DNA of 64,000 nt from Brevibacillus composti (GTDB lineage: Bacteria; Bacillota; Bacilli; Brevibacillales; Brevibacillaceae). The notes beneath the pieces were generated by a model. The model searched no databases, had not been told where the DNA came from, and worked only from the letters and a program-made list of their open reading frames with translations. The position numbers were made by a program, and so were the translations under genes. The stretch lies in assembly GCF_016406105.1 (NCBI RefSeq), contig NZ_CP066308.1, positions 133,501-197,500 on the forward strand, given 5' to 3'. Below, piece after piece: positions 42,790 to 50,594 of this stretch (positions within the stretch are counted from its first letter, which is position 1; each line of letters begins with the position of its first letter).

Positions 42790-43203
42790 ATGAACATGTT
42801 GAAAGCAAAGGTGTTTCTCATCTGCTTGTCGGTTATGCTGCTTCTCTTTTCCGCGATCGCCGCTTTCGAGATGTACGCGATGGAGAGAGCGATCGCCAGG
42901 AGCATATACGCGGATGTCTTTGATGATATGCAGGATATTGGCTATCTGGAGCCGCTCCTGGCGGATTATTACCTTGGGAAGATGCAGGATTTGGGATGGG
43001 ATGTCGCTTCGGATGTATTTGCGGGAAGCAATCCGCGGGCAGAGGGTTTGCGCGCACGCAAGGAGCGCAATGAAATGGTCACCCTGTCTTTGGAAGTGCG
43101 TCCCTCCCGCCTTTCCCAGTGGATGCATTTGTTTGCAAAGGGAGAGACTTCGTTTCGATTTACGGGAAGTCGTCCTTCCGAATATTTTGACCCGGGGTGG
43201 TAG
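42790..43203 (+). CDS. Membrane-anchored pseudopilin-like protein
   Basis: A 137-residue protein with one N-terminal helix (VFLICLSVMLLLFSAIAAFE) and an extracellular domain (MYAMERAIARSIYADVFDDM, FRFTGSRPSEYFDPGW), the layout of TadE/G-like minor pilins. No prepilin cleavage site precedes the helix. ATG 42790 (or 42796) is chosen because the hydrophobic helix starts there; the frame is open further upstream but reads as noise, and no strong ribosome site is present. A direct repeat TTGCCGCC occurs at 42700-42727 upstream. Confidence 0.55.
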   Translation: MNMLKAKVFLICLSVMLLLFSAIAAFEMYAMERAIARSIYADVFDDMQDIGYLEPLLADYYLGKMQDLGWDVASDVFAGSNPRAEGLRARKERNEMVTLSLEVRPSRLSQWMHLFAKGETSFRFTGSRPSEYFDPGW

Positions 43204-43205
43204 AG

Positions 43206-43358
43206 ATGAGTAAAATTCTTGCAGTCCTGGGACTGATGGTGGTCGTGCTGCCTCTAACGGTAAACTTGCTTTTGACGGGTCCTGACAATCTGATGGCGGT
43301 CTGCATGCAGTTTTTCGGCAAGCTGCTTGAACAGGTCACGAGGTTTGGTACCGGGTAA
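43206..43358 (+). CDS. 50-residue membrane protein
   Basis: A small hydrophobic protein, MSKILAVLGLMVVVLPLTVN followed by LLLTGPDNLMAVCMQFFGKL, with one or two membrane helices. ATG 43206 lies three bases after the preceding stop and its own stop overlaps the next ATG (TAATG). This is the third protein of 50 residues or fewer in the operon. Confidence 0.55.
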   Translation: MSKILAVLGLMVVVLPLTVNLLLTGPDNLMAVCMQFFGKLLEQVTRFGTG

Positions 43359-43771
43359 TGGGACAGATCATCGCAGTGTTACTTCAAGTCATGGTGCTGT
43401 TGTTGGTTCCAATGGGGATCTTGCAGGTCCATACGGTGATCCAGACACACAATGAACTGCTGGAGGTCAGTGCCGCCGCTGCCAAGTATGTAAGCAATCA
43501 CGGCGGGCGCGGGGATGAGGAGGTACAGGAGCAGGTCAGGTCTTTTCTCAATCGGGAGCTGGCGGAGAAATCCTTTTCCCTCTCCGAAGCTGATCTGCAA
43601 ATCACGGTCCGGCGAACCCGGGCTGCCGACCCTGTCTTGTGGAGTCACGAAGATGAATTTTCCTTGCAAGCGGAGCTGCCGTTTCCCATGTTCGTCTCCT
43701 GGCTCCCTGCTGAAAAGAAGATGCGGGTTGTGCGTCATGGTACGGTCAACCGTATGGACTATGATTTGTAG
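43358..43771 (+). CDS. TadE-like pseudopilin of locus 2
   Basis: A 137-residue protein with an N-terminal helix (VLLQVMVLLLVPMGILQV) immediately at the start and an extracellular domain (LEVSAAAAKYVSNHGGRGDE, SEADLQITVRRTRAADPVLW). The run after the helix (a stretch of Ala with an aromatic residue) resembles TadE-like proteins. It lacks a leader peptide with prepilin site. GGAGGGG after its stop marks the ribosome site for the next gene. Confidence 0.55.
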   Translation: MGQIIAVLLQVMVLLLVPMGILQVHTVIQTHNELLEVSAAAAKYVSNHGGRGDEEVQEQVRSFLNRELAEKSFSLSEADLQITVRRTRAADPVLWSHEDEFSLQAELPFPMFVSWLPAEKKMRVVRHGTVNRMDYDL

Positions 43772-43819
43772 TCGGAGGGGATTTCTACGGGAATCAACGT
43801 CTTATCGATTTCGTCGCTG

Positions 43820-44380
43820 TTGTTTTTTCTGCTGATCGGTGTCTTTGTGGTCGACGCCGATTTGGCCATGCAAAAGAAAACGGAAGTAAAAATGCTGCTG
43901 GAGCAGTCCAATCATCATGCTACGTTTGCCATCCACCCCGTGCTGAAGACGGAGGGTGTGATCGAGCTGGTAGAAGCGGAAGCGCTCGACCGTTTTGACG
44001 AGCGCATGCTGGCGAATGGCGGCTACACGCGTCAGGGGAACGACTACCTCCCAGGCAGTCACAGTGTCACCACCGATTCCTTGTCTTTTGCCCGCCATTA
44101 TGTCGATTTTTTATCTTGGCGCAAGGATCATCATTTGCTCCTTCGCTTCACGGGAACCAATCTGATGCTCGAACAGGTAACCACAGGCGCGGCCAGACCC
44201 GGCGGCGGACTCCTGGAAATTACGGTGACCACCGAAAAAGGGGAGCAGCTCCGCATGGCCCCCAAAGCGATGGTAGGCCCTTCGCATGTGGTGGTGGCCT
44301 ACGTAAACGAGCGTCCCTTTTTGCCGATGTTGCCGGCTCACTCTTTTCCTGTTGTCAGCGTGGAGGAGTTGAAATGGTAG
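43820..44380 (+). CDS. Pilin-associated membrane protein, start codon unclear
   Basis: A protein of at least 186 residues with an N-terminal helix (LFFLLIGVFVVDADLAMQ) and a large extracellular domain, last in the operon and in the place of a TadG-like protein. The only canonical start in frame after the previous gene is TTG 43820, inside the hydrophobic helix and without a ribosome site. A strong GGAGGGG lies at 43774-43780, and the frame is open from there with codons ATT, TCT, ACG, GGA, ATC. Translation may therefore begin at a rare codon (ACG 43787 or ATT 43781), giving GINVLSISSLLFFLLIGVF at the start. No stop intervenes. Confidence 0.6.
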   Translation: MFFLLIGVFVVDADLAMQKKTEVKMLLEQSNHHATFAIHPVLKTEGVIELVEAEALDRFDERMLANGGYTRQGNDYLPGSHSVTTDSLSFARHYVDFLSWRKDHHLLLRFTGTNLMLEQVTTGAARPGGGLLEITVTTEKGEQLRMAPKAMVGPSHVVVAYVNERPFLPMLPAHSFPVVSVEELKW

Positions 44381-44470
44381 TGCAAATGTCAGGTGTATGT
44401 GAGAACCCAAAGATGGAAAGGGATTTTTTCTATAATCCTGCTAATTTTCGTATAGTATGTGATCAGAATT

Positions 44471-44510
44471 GCCCTAAGTCCTGCTTGAGACTTAGGGCTT
44501 TGCCTGTTTT
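44471..44510 (+). terminator. Terminator of Tad-like locus 2
   Basis: GCCCTAAGTC (44471-44480) pairs perfectly with GACTTAGGGC (44489-44498), followed by TTTGCCTGTTTT. Confidence 0.85.
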
Positions 44511-44707
44511 AAGGGGGTCCGAGAGCCTAAGATGAGATTTCGTGTTTATACAAATAATGGTTAAATAATTGCAATTCCAAAAATTGTATACTATAATTGA
44601 CCATATCCATATATTGGTTGGTGGGGTAATCAACGCTGTTTAAGGGTGTATTTTCTAGTCTCTTCATCAGCGAAGTTACAGAGTACCGTGAGGGTGGACT
44701 GAACAGA
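44511..44707 (+). other. AT-rich intergenic region
   Basis: Composition drops to AT-rich here. TATACTATAAT near 44590 offers a -10 for the lipoprotein gene; no clear -35. No gene is seen between 44381 and 44707. Confidence 0.4.
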
Positions 44708-45196
44708 ATGGTTAAAGGGAAGTATTCTGAAATTAAAAAAGGAACAATTCACTTCCTATTAATCGCGCTTGTCTTCCTAATGGGATGTAGTGAGAGTCAA
44801 AATTGGGTACACACATTACAGGGAAGCAGTGATCACTGGGAAGCAAGTCTGGAAATCAAACCTGTAGATAATGACCCAAATGTTGAGGCTGTGTATGTTG
44901 GGAAAATAAGGTTAAAATCTCAGGTAAAATTAAAATCTGCCCATTATGAGGTTCAAATTCGGGGAGGTAACCCTGCAGGGAATCTGAGACATGACCTTAT
45001 AAAATTACAAAATCACGAAACTGTTAAGATTTTCGAAAGTATCCCTAATTTTGTTACGCCCATATTTCATAAGAGTATGACAGAGGAAGAGTTGGCATCA
45101 ATCTTTAGCGACTTAAAATTTAAAATATCTTGGGAAGATGATAATGGCCAGCATGTAGAAGAGATTATTTTGGGTACTATTACCATTGGGAGATGA
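44708..45196 (+). CDS. Hypothetical lipoprotein
   Basis: A 162-residue lipoprotein: signal TIHFLLIALVFLMGC with the lipobox cysteine, then a probable beta-sandwich domain (HWEASLEIKPVDNDPNVEAV, KLKSAHYEVQIRGG). I do not recognise a family. GAGGGTGGA precedes the ATG. It is AT-rich and overlaps the reading frame upstream of the next gene, a secreted protein that is frameshifted. It resembles the cassettes at 21910-23902 and 24949-26441 in combining an exported protein with a membrane-anchored one. Confidence 0.65.
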   Translation: MVKGKYSEIKKGTIHFLLIALVFLMGCSESQNWVHTLQGSSDHWEASLEIKPVDNDPNVEAVYVGKIRLKSQVKLKSAHYEVQIRGGNPAGNLRHDLIKLQNHETVKIFESIPNFVTPIFHKSMTEEELASIFSDLKFKISWEDDNGQHVEEIILGTITIGR

Positions 45197-45200
45197 GATC

Positions 45201-45943
45201 TTGAAGAAACTCATATCATTTCTTTTGTCGTGTTCCTTATTAGTAATGGCAGCATCAACATCAATATTTGCAAAAGAAAAGACAATACCCGAAGAAATAA
45301 TTTTGTATGAAACAGAGATGAAGTCGGAACAGGAATTAATAAAAGATGCGTTGACGGGGAAAAAAGACTCTGGATTGAAAGTTCATATTAAGTCAGAAGT
45401 CATTAACGATAACGGAAAGAGACAGTACAAAAGTTAAAAGAAGTAAAATCCGGGAATGAAATTACCTCCAGCTATGTCATATACGCGACTACAGATCCTA
45501 CCGATTATGATAAGCGTGACCGAAATGAAAATCCTGGTCTCAATTTCAGACAAACAATTTGGGGATGGTTTGACAAAGTTAGTTACGGTGCCGCCCTGGA
45601 ATATGGCAAAGCAACAAGGTATGAAGCCCGTTGGGAGTTATTGGACAGTAATCGATTAACTATTGAAAAAGGCCAATTCGTAGCAAAATCGGAAGGGGAA
45701 AAAATGAACGGGCAGTATCTTTACGAAAGGTCGCCCAGTAGCTATTATCCACCAAGATGGGGGAGCCAATACGCTAAGCCCCTTTCATGGGATTACGTCA
45801 AGATTAGCGATCAAGTCGGATATGCTGGGGCGGTCATTGCAACTGACTATAAGGCAGGATCAACTAGCAGCACATTATATACCACTATTGGTATCGGGAA
45901 CGTTCCATTACCTATCGATTTTATTCGAATACCTAATAACTAA
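45201..45943 (+). pseudogene. Frameshifted secreted protein
   Basis: The frame opens with a signal peptide (KKLISFLLSCSLLVMAASTS, cut near IFA) and runs to a stop at 45437. The same protein appears to continue in another frame from about 45415 (VQKLKEVKSGNEITSSYVIY, RQTIWGWFDKVSYGAALEYG, GIGNVPLPIDFIRIPNN) to a stop at 45943. Joining the two gives about 247 residues, close to the other exported proteins of the region. The shift lies between 45411 and 45430. It could be a true mutation or a sequencing error. A terminator follows directly. Confidence 0.65.
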
Positions 45944-45962
45944 TCGAAAATCGACAAAATTC

Positions 45963-45993
45963 TCCCTCATCTTCTACGGATGAGGGATTTTTA
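45963..45993 (+). terminator. Terminator after frameshifted gene
   Basis: TCCCTCATC (45963-45971) pairs perfectly with GATGAGGGA (45979-45987), followed by TTTTTAT. Confidence 0.85.
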
Positions 45994-46178
45994 TTGCCGC
46001 AAACAATCGGAGATATTTCCATCATTTCCAACAATTCACGGCCTGTATTTTCGTTAATATTCTGTAAACTAGGAGGAATTAACCTTACTTTGTCGAAATA
46101 CGCATTATGTAACATCGGAAGGACACAACTGGCTGAACCTCATCGTGGAATTTTCATTCAGAGAAGTGAGGGTTGCAT

Positions 46179-47123
46179 ATGACTGTGAGTACTTCTAGTT
46201 TCCGGTCAACGCCCCGCCGCTGGCGGGAAGTTGAAGAACAGCTCAGCATCGTCGTGCCGCGCTCATTGCGCACCGATACGTCCGCGCTGCTGTTCCTGGA
46301 AGGCGTCGCTGCAACACCCATGTTGGACAAAGAGGAAGAGATGGAATGCCTGATCCGCTATCAGCGTGATGGGGATCTGGATGCCCGGGAAAAACTGGTG
46401 CGGGCCTATCTTCGGTATGTTGTGAGTACCGCTTTGCGCCATCTACGGAAGGGAATGCCCTTTTTGGATCTGATCCAAGAAGGTACGATCGGTCTGTTTA
46501 CGGCCATTGACAAGTTTGATGTGGACCGTGGCGTGAGACTGTACCATTATTCGCACTGGTGGATCTCCCAGGCGATCACGAGAGCGATCAACGACAAGGG
46601 GACCCTGATTCGCATCCCCGTTCATATGCATGAACAAATCCGGCAGTATCAAAAACAGGTGCTGCAGCTGGCTCATCTGCTGAGGCGGACGCCCGATCGG
46701 CAGGAGATCGCCGCTTTGCTCGATCTGCCGCTGGAAAAGGTGGAAGCCATCGAGTTTGCCTTGATGCTGAAAATGGAGTCGATTGATGCGCACCCGGATG
46801 AGGATGCAGGGCTCGCGGAGCATGACGACGAGTATCTGAGCTACGCCGAGATCGTCGATGACGGGGAGACCTCCCTGGACGACTGGATTGAAAAAGTCGA
46901 TCTGCGTGCACAGATGCAAGCGGCGCTGGATAGGCTCAGTCCGCGCGCCCAGGAGATTATTGCGATGCGGTACGGGCTGTATGACGATCAGGTGTACACG
47001 CTGGAGGAAGTCGGGAAGATGTTTGGCTTGACCCGCGAGCGGATTCGCCAGATTGAGGCGACTACGATAGACCGGCTGCGCACGCAGAGTGTGTCTCGGG
47101 TACTGAAGGACTATTTGACATAA
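46179..47123 (+). CDS. RpoD-like sigma-70 factor
   Basis: A 314-residue RNA polymerase sigma factor with regions 1.2 (LLFLEGVAATPMLDKEEEME), 2 (FLDLIQEGTIGLFTAIDKFD, then HYSHWWISQAITRAI), 3 and 4 (YTLEEVGKMFGLTRERIRQI). It lacks region 1.1 and the long non-conserved insert of primary sigma, so it is an alternative or group 2 type factor. Region 2.4 deviates from the usual FSTYATWWIRQAI at several positions, so its -10 preference may differ from sigma-A. ATG 46179 has GTGAGGG six bases upstream. It lies at the right end of the accessory block beside hslO; control of the pilus loci is possible but unproven. Confidence 0.85.
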   Translation: MTVSTSSFRSTPRRWREVEEQLSIVVPRSLRTDTSALLFLEGVAATPMLDKEEEMECLIRYQRDGDLDAREKLVRAYLRYVVSTALRHLRKGMPFLDLIQEGTIGLFTAIDKFDVDRGVRLYHYSHWWISQAITRAINDKGTLIRIPVHMHEQIRQYQKQVLQLAHLLRRTPDRQEIAALLDLPLEKVEAIEFALMLKMESIDAHPDEDAGLAEHDDEYLSYAEIVDDGETSLDDWIEKVDLRAQMQAALDRLSPRAQEIIAMRYGLYDDQVYTLEEVGKMFGLTRERIRQIEATTIDRLRTQSVSRVLKDYLT

Positions 47124-47255
47124 GTCTGTATGAACCGTGCTGGAGCGATGCCATTGACGTGCGGGTGCGAAGCCGATGTTGCGCATAACCAGCCACTGTT
47201 GTTATACGCGACAAGCTGTTCATGCGTTGACGAACCGACAGGCCATGAACGGTTC

Positions 47256-47307
47256 AAAAACAAGCCGTAGCCGTACAAAAACAAGCCACAGCCGTACAAA
47301 AACAAGC
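47256..47307. repeat. 21-bp tandem repeat, about 2.5 copies
   Basis: Units begin AAAAACAAGCC and end AGCCGTAC at 47256-47276 and 47277-47297 (two differences), followed by a partial third copy to 47307. Confidence 0.85.
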
Positions 47308-47369
47308 ATATTGACGATGTCTTTTTCCAAGCGATCCGCGTTTGATACGAGGCTTATGACATACGAAAC

Positions 47370-47397
47370 CGCCCCTTCCCGCCGAAGGGGTTTTTTT
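47370..47397 (+). terminator. Terminator of the sigma-factor gene
   Basis: CCCCTTC (47372-47378) pairs with GAAGGGG (47384-47390), followed by seven T. Confidence 0.85.
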
Positions 47398-47506
47398 GCG
47401 TGCCAAGAACCCTTGGCTGCTGCCTTTGTGCTCATCTCGTCTGCTGCCGCGCGGGAACAGAGCGGGTACGATAGGCAGCAGCTGCACTTTCGGAAACGAG
47501 CCTACA

Positions 47507-47546
47507 GCCCCCGGCTTGAGGTTGGGGGCCTTTCTTGTGGTAGAAT
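47507..47546 (+). promoter_or_regulatory. Hairpin and extended -10 promoter before hslO
   Basis: GCCCCC (47507-47512) pairs with GGGGGC (47524-47529). TG-G-TAGAAT at 47538-47546 is an extended -10 for hslO, so the hairpin lies where the -35 should be and may instead end upstream transcripts. Confidence 0.5.
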
Positions 47547-47594
47547 GAGTGTTACATACTTTTTCAGTTCATCGAAGAGAAGGAGGATCGCCTC

Positions 47595-48467
47595 ATGAGC
47601 GATTATTTGATAAGAGCTACCGGATACAACGGTTATGTCCGTGCATTTGCGGCACGGACGACGACAGCGGTGGAGGAGATGCGCCGCCGTCACGACATGT
47701 GGAATACGGCGACAGCGGCGGCAGGCCGCACCCTGACGGCGACGTTGATGATGGGAGCGATGCTGAAAGGCGAGGAGCGCCTGTCTGTCAAGGTAAAGGG
47801 AGGCGGTCCGATCGGACAGATCGTCGCCGAGGCTAATGCCCACGGCGAAGGAATCGCCTACGTGACCAACCCGCATGTTCATTTTGAGCTGAACGAAAAA
47901 GGCAAGCTGGACGTGGCCCGTGCTGTCGGTACAGACGGCTATCTCTACGTCGTTAAAGACCTGGGCCTGAAAGAGCCGTATCAGGGCAGTTCCCCGATCG
48001 TCTCCGGGGAGATCGGCGAAGATTTTACCTACTACTTCGTAACCTCGGAACAGACGCCGTCCGCGGTCGGCGTCGGTGTGCTGGTCAACCCGGAGGATCG
48101 CTCCGTGGTTGCGGCAGGCGGCTTTATTCTGCAGCTGCTCCCGGGTGCACCGGATGACGTGGTGGAGAAAATTGAAAAGTACCTGGCCTCGCTGCCTCAG
48201 CTGTCCCGGTTGATCGGCGAAGGACTGACACCGGAAGAGGTGCTGGAGAGAGTCATGGAAGAGCCGAAAATCCTCAGCCGCACCGAGATTCACTTTACCT
48301 GCTCTTGTTCCCATGACAAGGTGCGAAAAGCGCTGATCAGCCTGGGCAAAGAAGAGATGGACAGCATGATCGAAGAACTGGGCGAAGCGGAAGTCCACTG
48401 CCATTTCTGCAATGAGCGTTATCTTTTTGAAAAGCCGGAGCTGGAGGAAATCCGCAGCGAACTCTAA
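47595..48467 (+). CDS. hslO: Hsp33 redox-regulated chaperone
   Basis: Hsp33 is a cytosolic holdase that is switched on by oxidative unfolding. The 290-residue protein has the N-terminal family start SDYLIRATGYNGYVRAFAAR, GGGPIGQIVAEANAHG, and the C-terminal redox zinc centre CSCSHDKV and CHFCNERY. All four zinc cysteines are present, so regulation should be normal. GAAGGAGG lies upstream of ATG 47595. In B. subtilis it follows coaX directly; here it marks the right border of the accessory block. Confidence 0.96.
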   Translation: MSDYLIRATGYNGYVRAFAARTTTAVEEMRRRHDMWNTATAAAGRTLTATLMMGAMLKGEERLSVKVKGGGPIGQIVAEANAHGEGIAYVTNPHVHFELNEKGKLDVARAVGTDGYLYVVKDLGLKEPYQGSSPIVSGEIGEDFTYYFVTSEQTPSAVGVGVLVNPEDRSVVAAGGFILQLLPGAPDDVVEKIEKYLASLPQLSRLIGEGLTPEEVLERVMEEPKILSRTEIHFTCSCSHDKVRKALISLGKEEMDSMIEELGEAEVHCHFCNERYLFEKPELEEIRSEL

Positions 48468-48485
48468 GCGAGGGGAGGGGATGGC

Positions 48486-49385
48486 GTGAGCAATACGAAG
48501 ACGCTGTGGGCTGTCATTGGAGCATTGGTTCTGCTGCTGCTGGCAGTGACCTGGGCTTGGACCCAATCGGCGGACAAGCTTCAAGCGACCGCCGTCGTAG
48601 GAGAGCGGACGATCAGTGAAGCAGACTGGGTGGCCAAGCTCAAGGAAAAATACGGTCAGCAGGTGCTATCCGACATGATCAATCGGGAGGTAGTCTTTCA
48701 GGAAGCAAAGCGCCTGGGGATTCAGATCGAGCCCGCCCGGATTCGCACCGAGCTGGAGCAGATTCGGGAGACCTACGGGAGCGAGACGGACAGTGATTTT
48801 CGAGCAGCCCTGAAACAACAGGGCGGCACGACTCCGGAGGCGCTGGAAGAGGAGATCACCTACCAATTGCTGCTGCAGGAGCTGGCGATCCGGGAGATCG
48901 TCATCCCCGAGGAGGAGCTGCTTGCGTACTATCACCGATTCGCCGATCGCTACAACCATCCCGTGAAAGTGCGCCTCTGGCAGATTGTCGTGGCCTCCCA
49001 TGCGGAAGCCCGGCAGGTGATGAAGGAATTGAACAGCGGGGCTAATTTTAGCACACTGGCCAAGGAGCGCTCGATTGATTCGCTGACGGCGCCGGGTGGT
49101 GGCGATGCCGGCTGGGTCTCTCTCGCGGACGAGAGCCTGCCCCCCGCCGCCAAAGAGGTGATCGCCTCGCTCGGCGTAGATAAGCACAGCGAGCCGGTCG
49201 AGGTCCATGGCAAATACGTCATCTACCGGATCGCGGACCGGCAGGAAGCGCAGCAAATCCCCTTTGAGCAGACAAAAGAGAGCATACGCCGGGAAATGGC
49301 ACTGGCCCAGGTCGAGTCGCTGGACACTTTTCTCGACAGGCTGAAAGAATCAGTCGGGGTACAGATTGGGCAATTGTCTAATTGA
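48486..49385 (+). CDS. Parvulin-type peptidyl-prolyl isomerase, PrsA-like
   Basis: A 299-residue membrane-anchored foldase equivalent in place to B. subtilis YacD (yrzM-cysK region). An N-terminal helix ([19 protein letters not shown]) anchors it; no lipobox is present. A SurA/PrsA-type chaperone domain ([20 protein letters not shown]) surrounds the parvulin domain ([43 protein letters not shown]). It should help fold exported proteins outside the membrane. Start is GTG 48486 after GGGGAGGGG. It may share the hslO transcript (18-base gap). Confidence 0.88.
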   Translation: MSNTKTLWAVIGALVLLLLAVTWAWTQSADKLQATAVVGERTISEADWVAKLKEKYGQQVLSDMINREVVFQEAKRLGIQIEPARIRTELEQIRETYGSETDSDFRAALKQQGGTTPEALEEEITYQLLLQELAIREIVIPEEELLAYYHRFADRYNHPVKVRLWQIVVASHAEARQVMKELNSGANFSTLAKERSIDSLTAPGGGDAGWVSLADESLPPAAKEVIASLGVDKHSEPVEVHGKYVIYRIADRQEAQQIPFEQTKESIRREMALAQVESLDTFLDRLKESVGVQIGQLSN

Positions 49386-49410
49386 CCAGGTGGGCATTCA
49401 CTGGTATAAT
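49382..49410 (+). promoter_or_regulatory. Sigma-A promoter for cysK
   Basis: TTGACC (49382-49387), 17-base spacer, TATAAT (49405-49410), also with an extended TG. It overlaps the foldase stop codon. Transcription would start about 45 bases before cysK. Confidence 0.8.
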
Positions 49411-49462
49411 TAGACCAATAAAACCTACCATTTTACTCGGTTATTATGAGGGGGAACGGAAC

Positions 49463-50395
49463 ATGCGTGTTGCGGGTTCGATTACGGAATTGATCGGTTA
49501 TACGCCTCTGGTCAAGCTGAATCGCGTGGTCAGCGCGGATATGGCCGACATTTATCTCAAACTGGAGTTTTTCAATCCGGGCAGCAGCGTCAAGGACCGG
49601 ATTGCTTTGGCGATGATTGAGGCTGCTGAAGCGGAAGGAAAGCTGAAGCCGGGCGATACGATCATTGAACCTACGAGCGGAAATACGGGAATCGGTCTGG
49701 CCATGGTGGCGGCGGCAAAAGGATACCGCGCGATTCTGGTGATGCCGGAGACGATGAGCCTGGAGCGTCGCAATCTGCTGCGCGCCTACGGAGCAGAGCT
49801 GGTGCTGACCCCTGGAACGGAAGGCATGGGCGGCGCCATTCGCAAGGCGGAGGAGCTGGTACAGGAAAATCCCTCCTATTTCATGCCGCAGCAATTTAAA
49901 AACCCGGCCAATCCGAAGATCCACCGGGAGACGACTGGTCAGGAGCTGTTGGAGCAGGGCAAAGAGATCGGCGGCATCGATGCCTTTATCTCCGGCGTGG
50001 GTACGGGCGGAACCATAACGGGTGCGGGTCAAGTGCTGCGCGAGAATTTCCCCGGCGTACAGATTATTGCGGTTGAGCCTGCGGCTTCGCCCGTTCTCTC
50101 CGGCGGCAAACCGGGCCCTCACAAAATTCAGGGCATTGGTGCCGGATTTGTCCCGGATATTCTCGATACGGACATCTATGATGAAATTATCAAAGTAGAA
50201 AACGACGATGCCTTCGAAACGGCTCGCACCGTAGCTCGCCAGGAGGGAATCCTCGGCGGCATTTCTTCCGGCGCAGCGATCTTCGCTGCCCTCCAGGTGG
50301 CGAAAAAGCTGGGCGCCGGGAAAAAAGTGGTTGTCGTCATTCCGAGCAATGGCGAACGCTACCTCTCTACGCCGCTGTATCAGTTTGAAGAATAG
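49463..50395 (+). CDS. cysK: Cysteine synthase A (O-acetylserine sulfhydrylase)
   Basis: CysK joins sulfide to O-acetylserine to make cysteine. The 310-residue protein has the pyridoxal phosphate lysine Lys44 in [11 protein letters not shown], the substrate loop [12 protein letters not shown], the phosphate loop [12 protein letters not shown] and [15 protein letters not shown] 49463 follows GAGGGGGAACGG; a longer frame reaching into the promoter is not coding. It has its own strong promoter and terminator, so it is a single-gene unit between hslO-foldase and the folate operon, as in B. subtilis. Confidence 0.96.
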   Translation: MRVAGSITELIGYTPLVKLNRVVSADMADIYLKLEFFNPGSSVKDRIALAMIEAAEAEGKLKPGDTIIEPTSGNTGIGLAMVAAAKGYRAILVMPETMSLERRNLLRAYGAELVLTPGTEGMGGAIRKAEELVQENPSYFMPQQFKNPANPKIHRETTGQELLEQGKEIGGIDAFISGVGTGGTITGAGQVLRENFPGVQIIAVEPAASPVLSGGKPGPHKIQGIGAGFVPDILDTDIYDEIIKVENDDAFETARTVARQEGILGGISSGAAIFAALQVAKKLGAGKKVVVVIPSNGERYLSTPLYQFEE

Positions 50396-50458
50396 GTGCA
50401 TGTTGAAGAAAAAGGACTTGTCCCCCGCGATCGGGTGACACAGGGCCCAAGGTTACCG

Positions 50459-50486
50459 GACGCCGGCTGTTGCTGGCGTCTTTTTT
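50459..50486 (+). terminator. Terminator of cysK
   Basis: GACGCCGGC (50459-50467) pairs with GCTGGCGTC (50472-50480) with one G-U pair, followed by six T. Confidence 0.88.
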
Positions 50487-50594
50487 CTTACAGGCAGCCT
50501 GGCAGATGCCTCGGGAAATTTTTCTGTGAATGTGGTGAAGCGGCCAGATGTGATATGCTAAGAGAGCAACTATATTTGACGTGAATACCGGAGT

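Larger units (their letters stand above)
47124..47594 (+). other. Intergenic region between sigma gene and hslO
   Basis: 470 bases with no supported gene. It holds a 21-bp tandem repeat, the sigma gene's terminator and a hairpin plus promoter before hslO, each listed separately. Open frames on the minus strand here encode only the repeat's seven-residue period and are not credible genes. Confidence 0.6.

Noticed and set aside
46179..47123. Calling the sigma factor the primary sigma RpoD
   Set aside because: It lacks region 1.1 and the long insert, and region 2.4 deviates from RpoD; the location is not that of rpoD either.
47124..47490. Small minus-strand proteins with seven-residue repeats
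   Set aside because: They come from the 21-bp tandem repeat read as protein; three frames are open equally and none has a start signal.
50401..50486. Possible T-box, THF or ZTP riboswitch before pabB
   Set aside because: I looked for the conserved T-box bulge and for the known folate and ZTP cores and did not find them; only the cysK terminator is clear.
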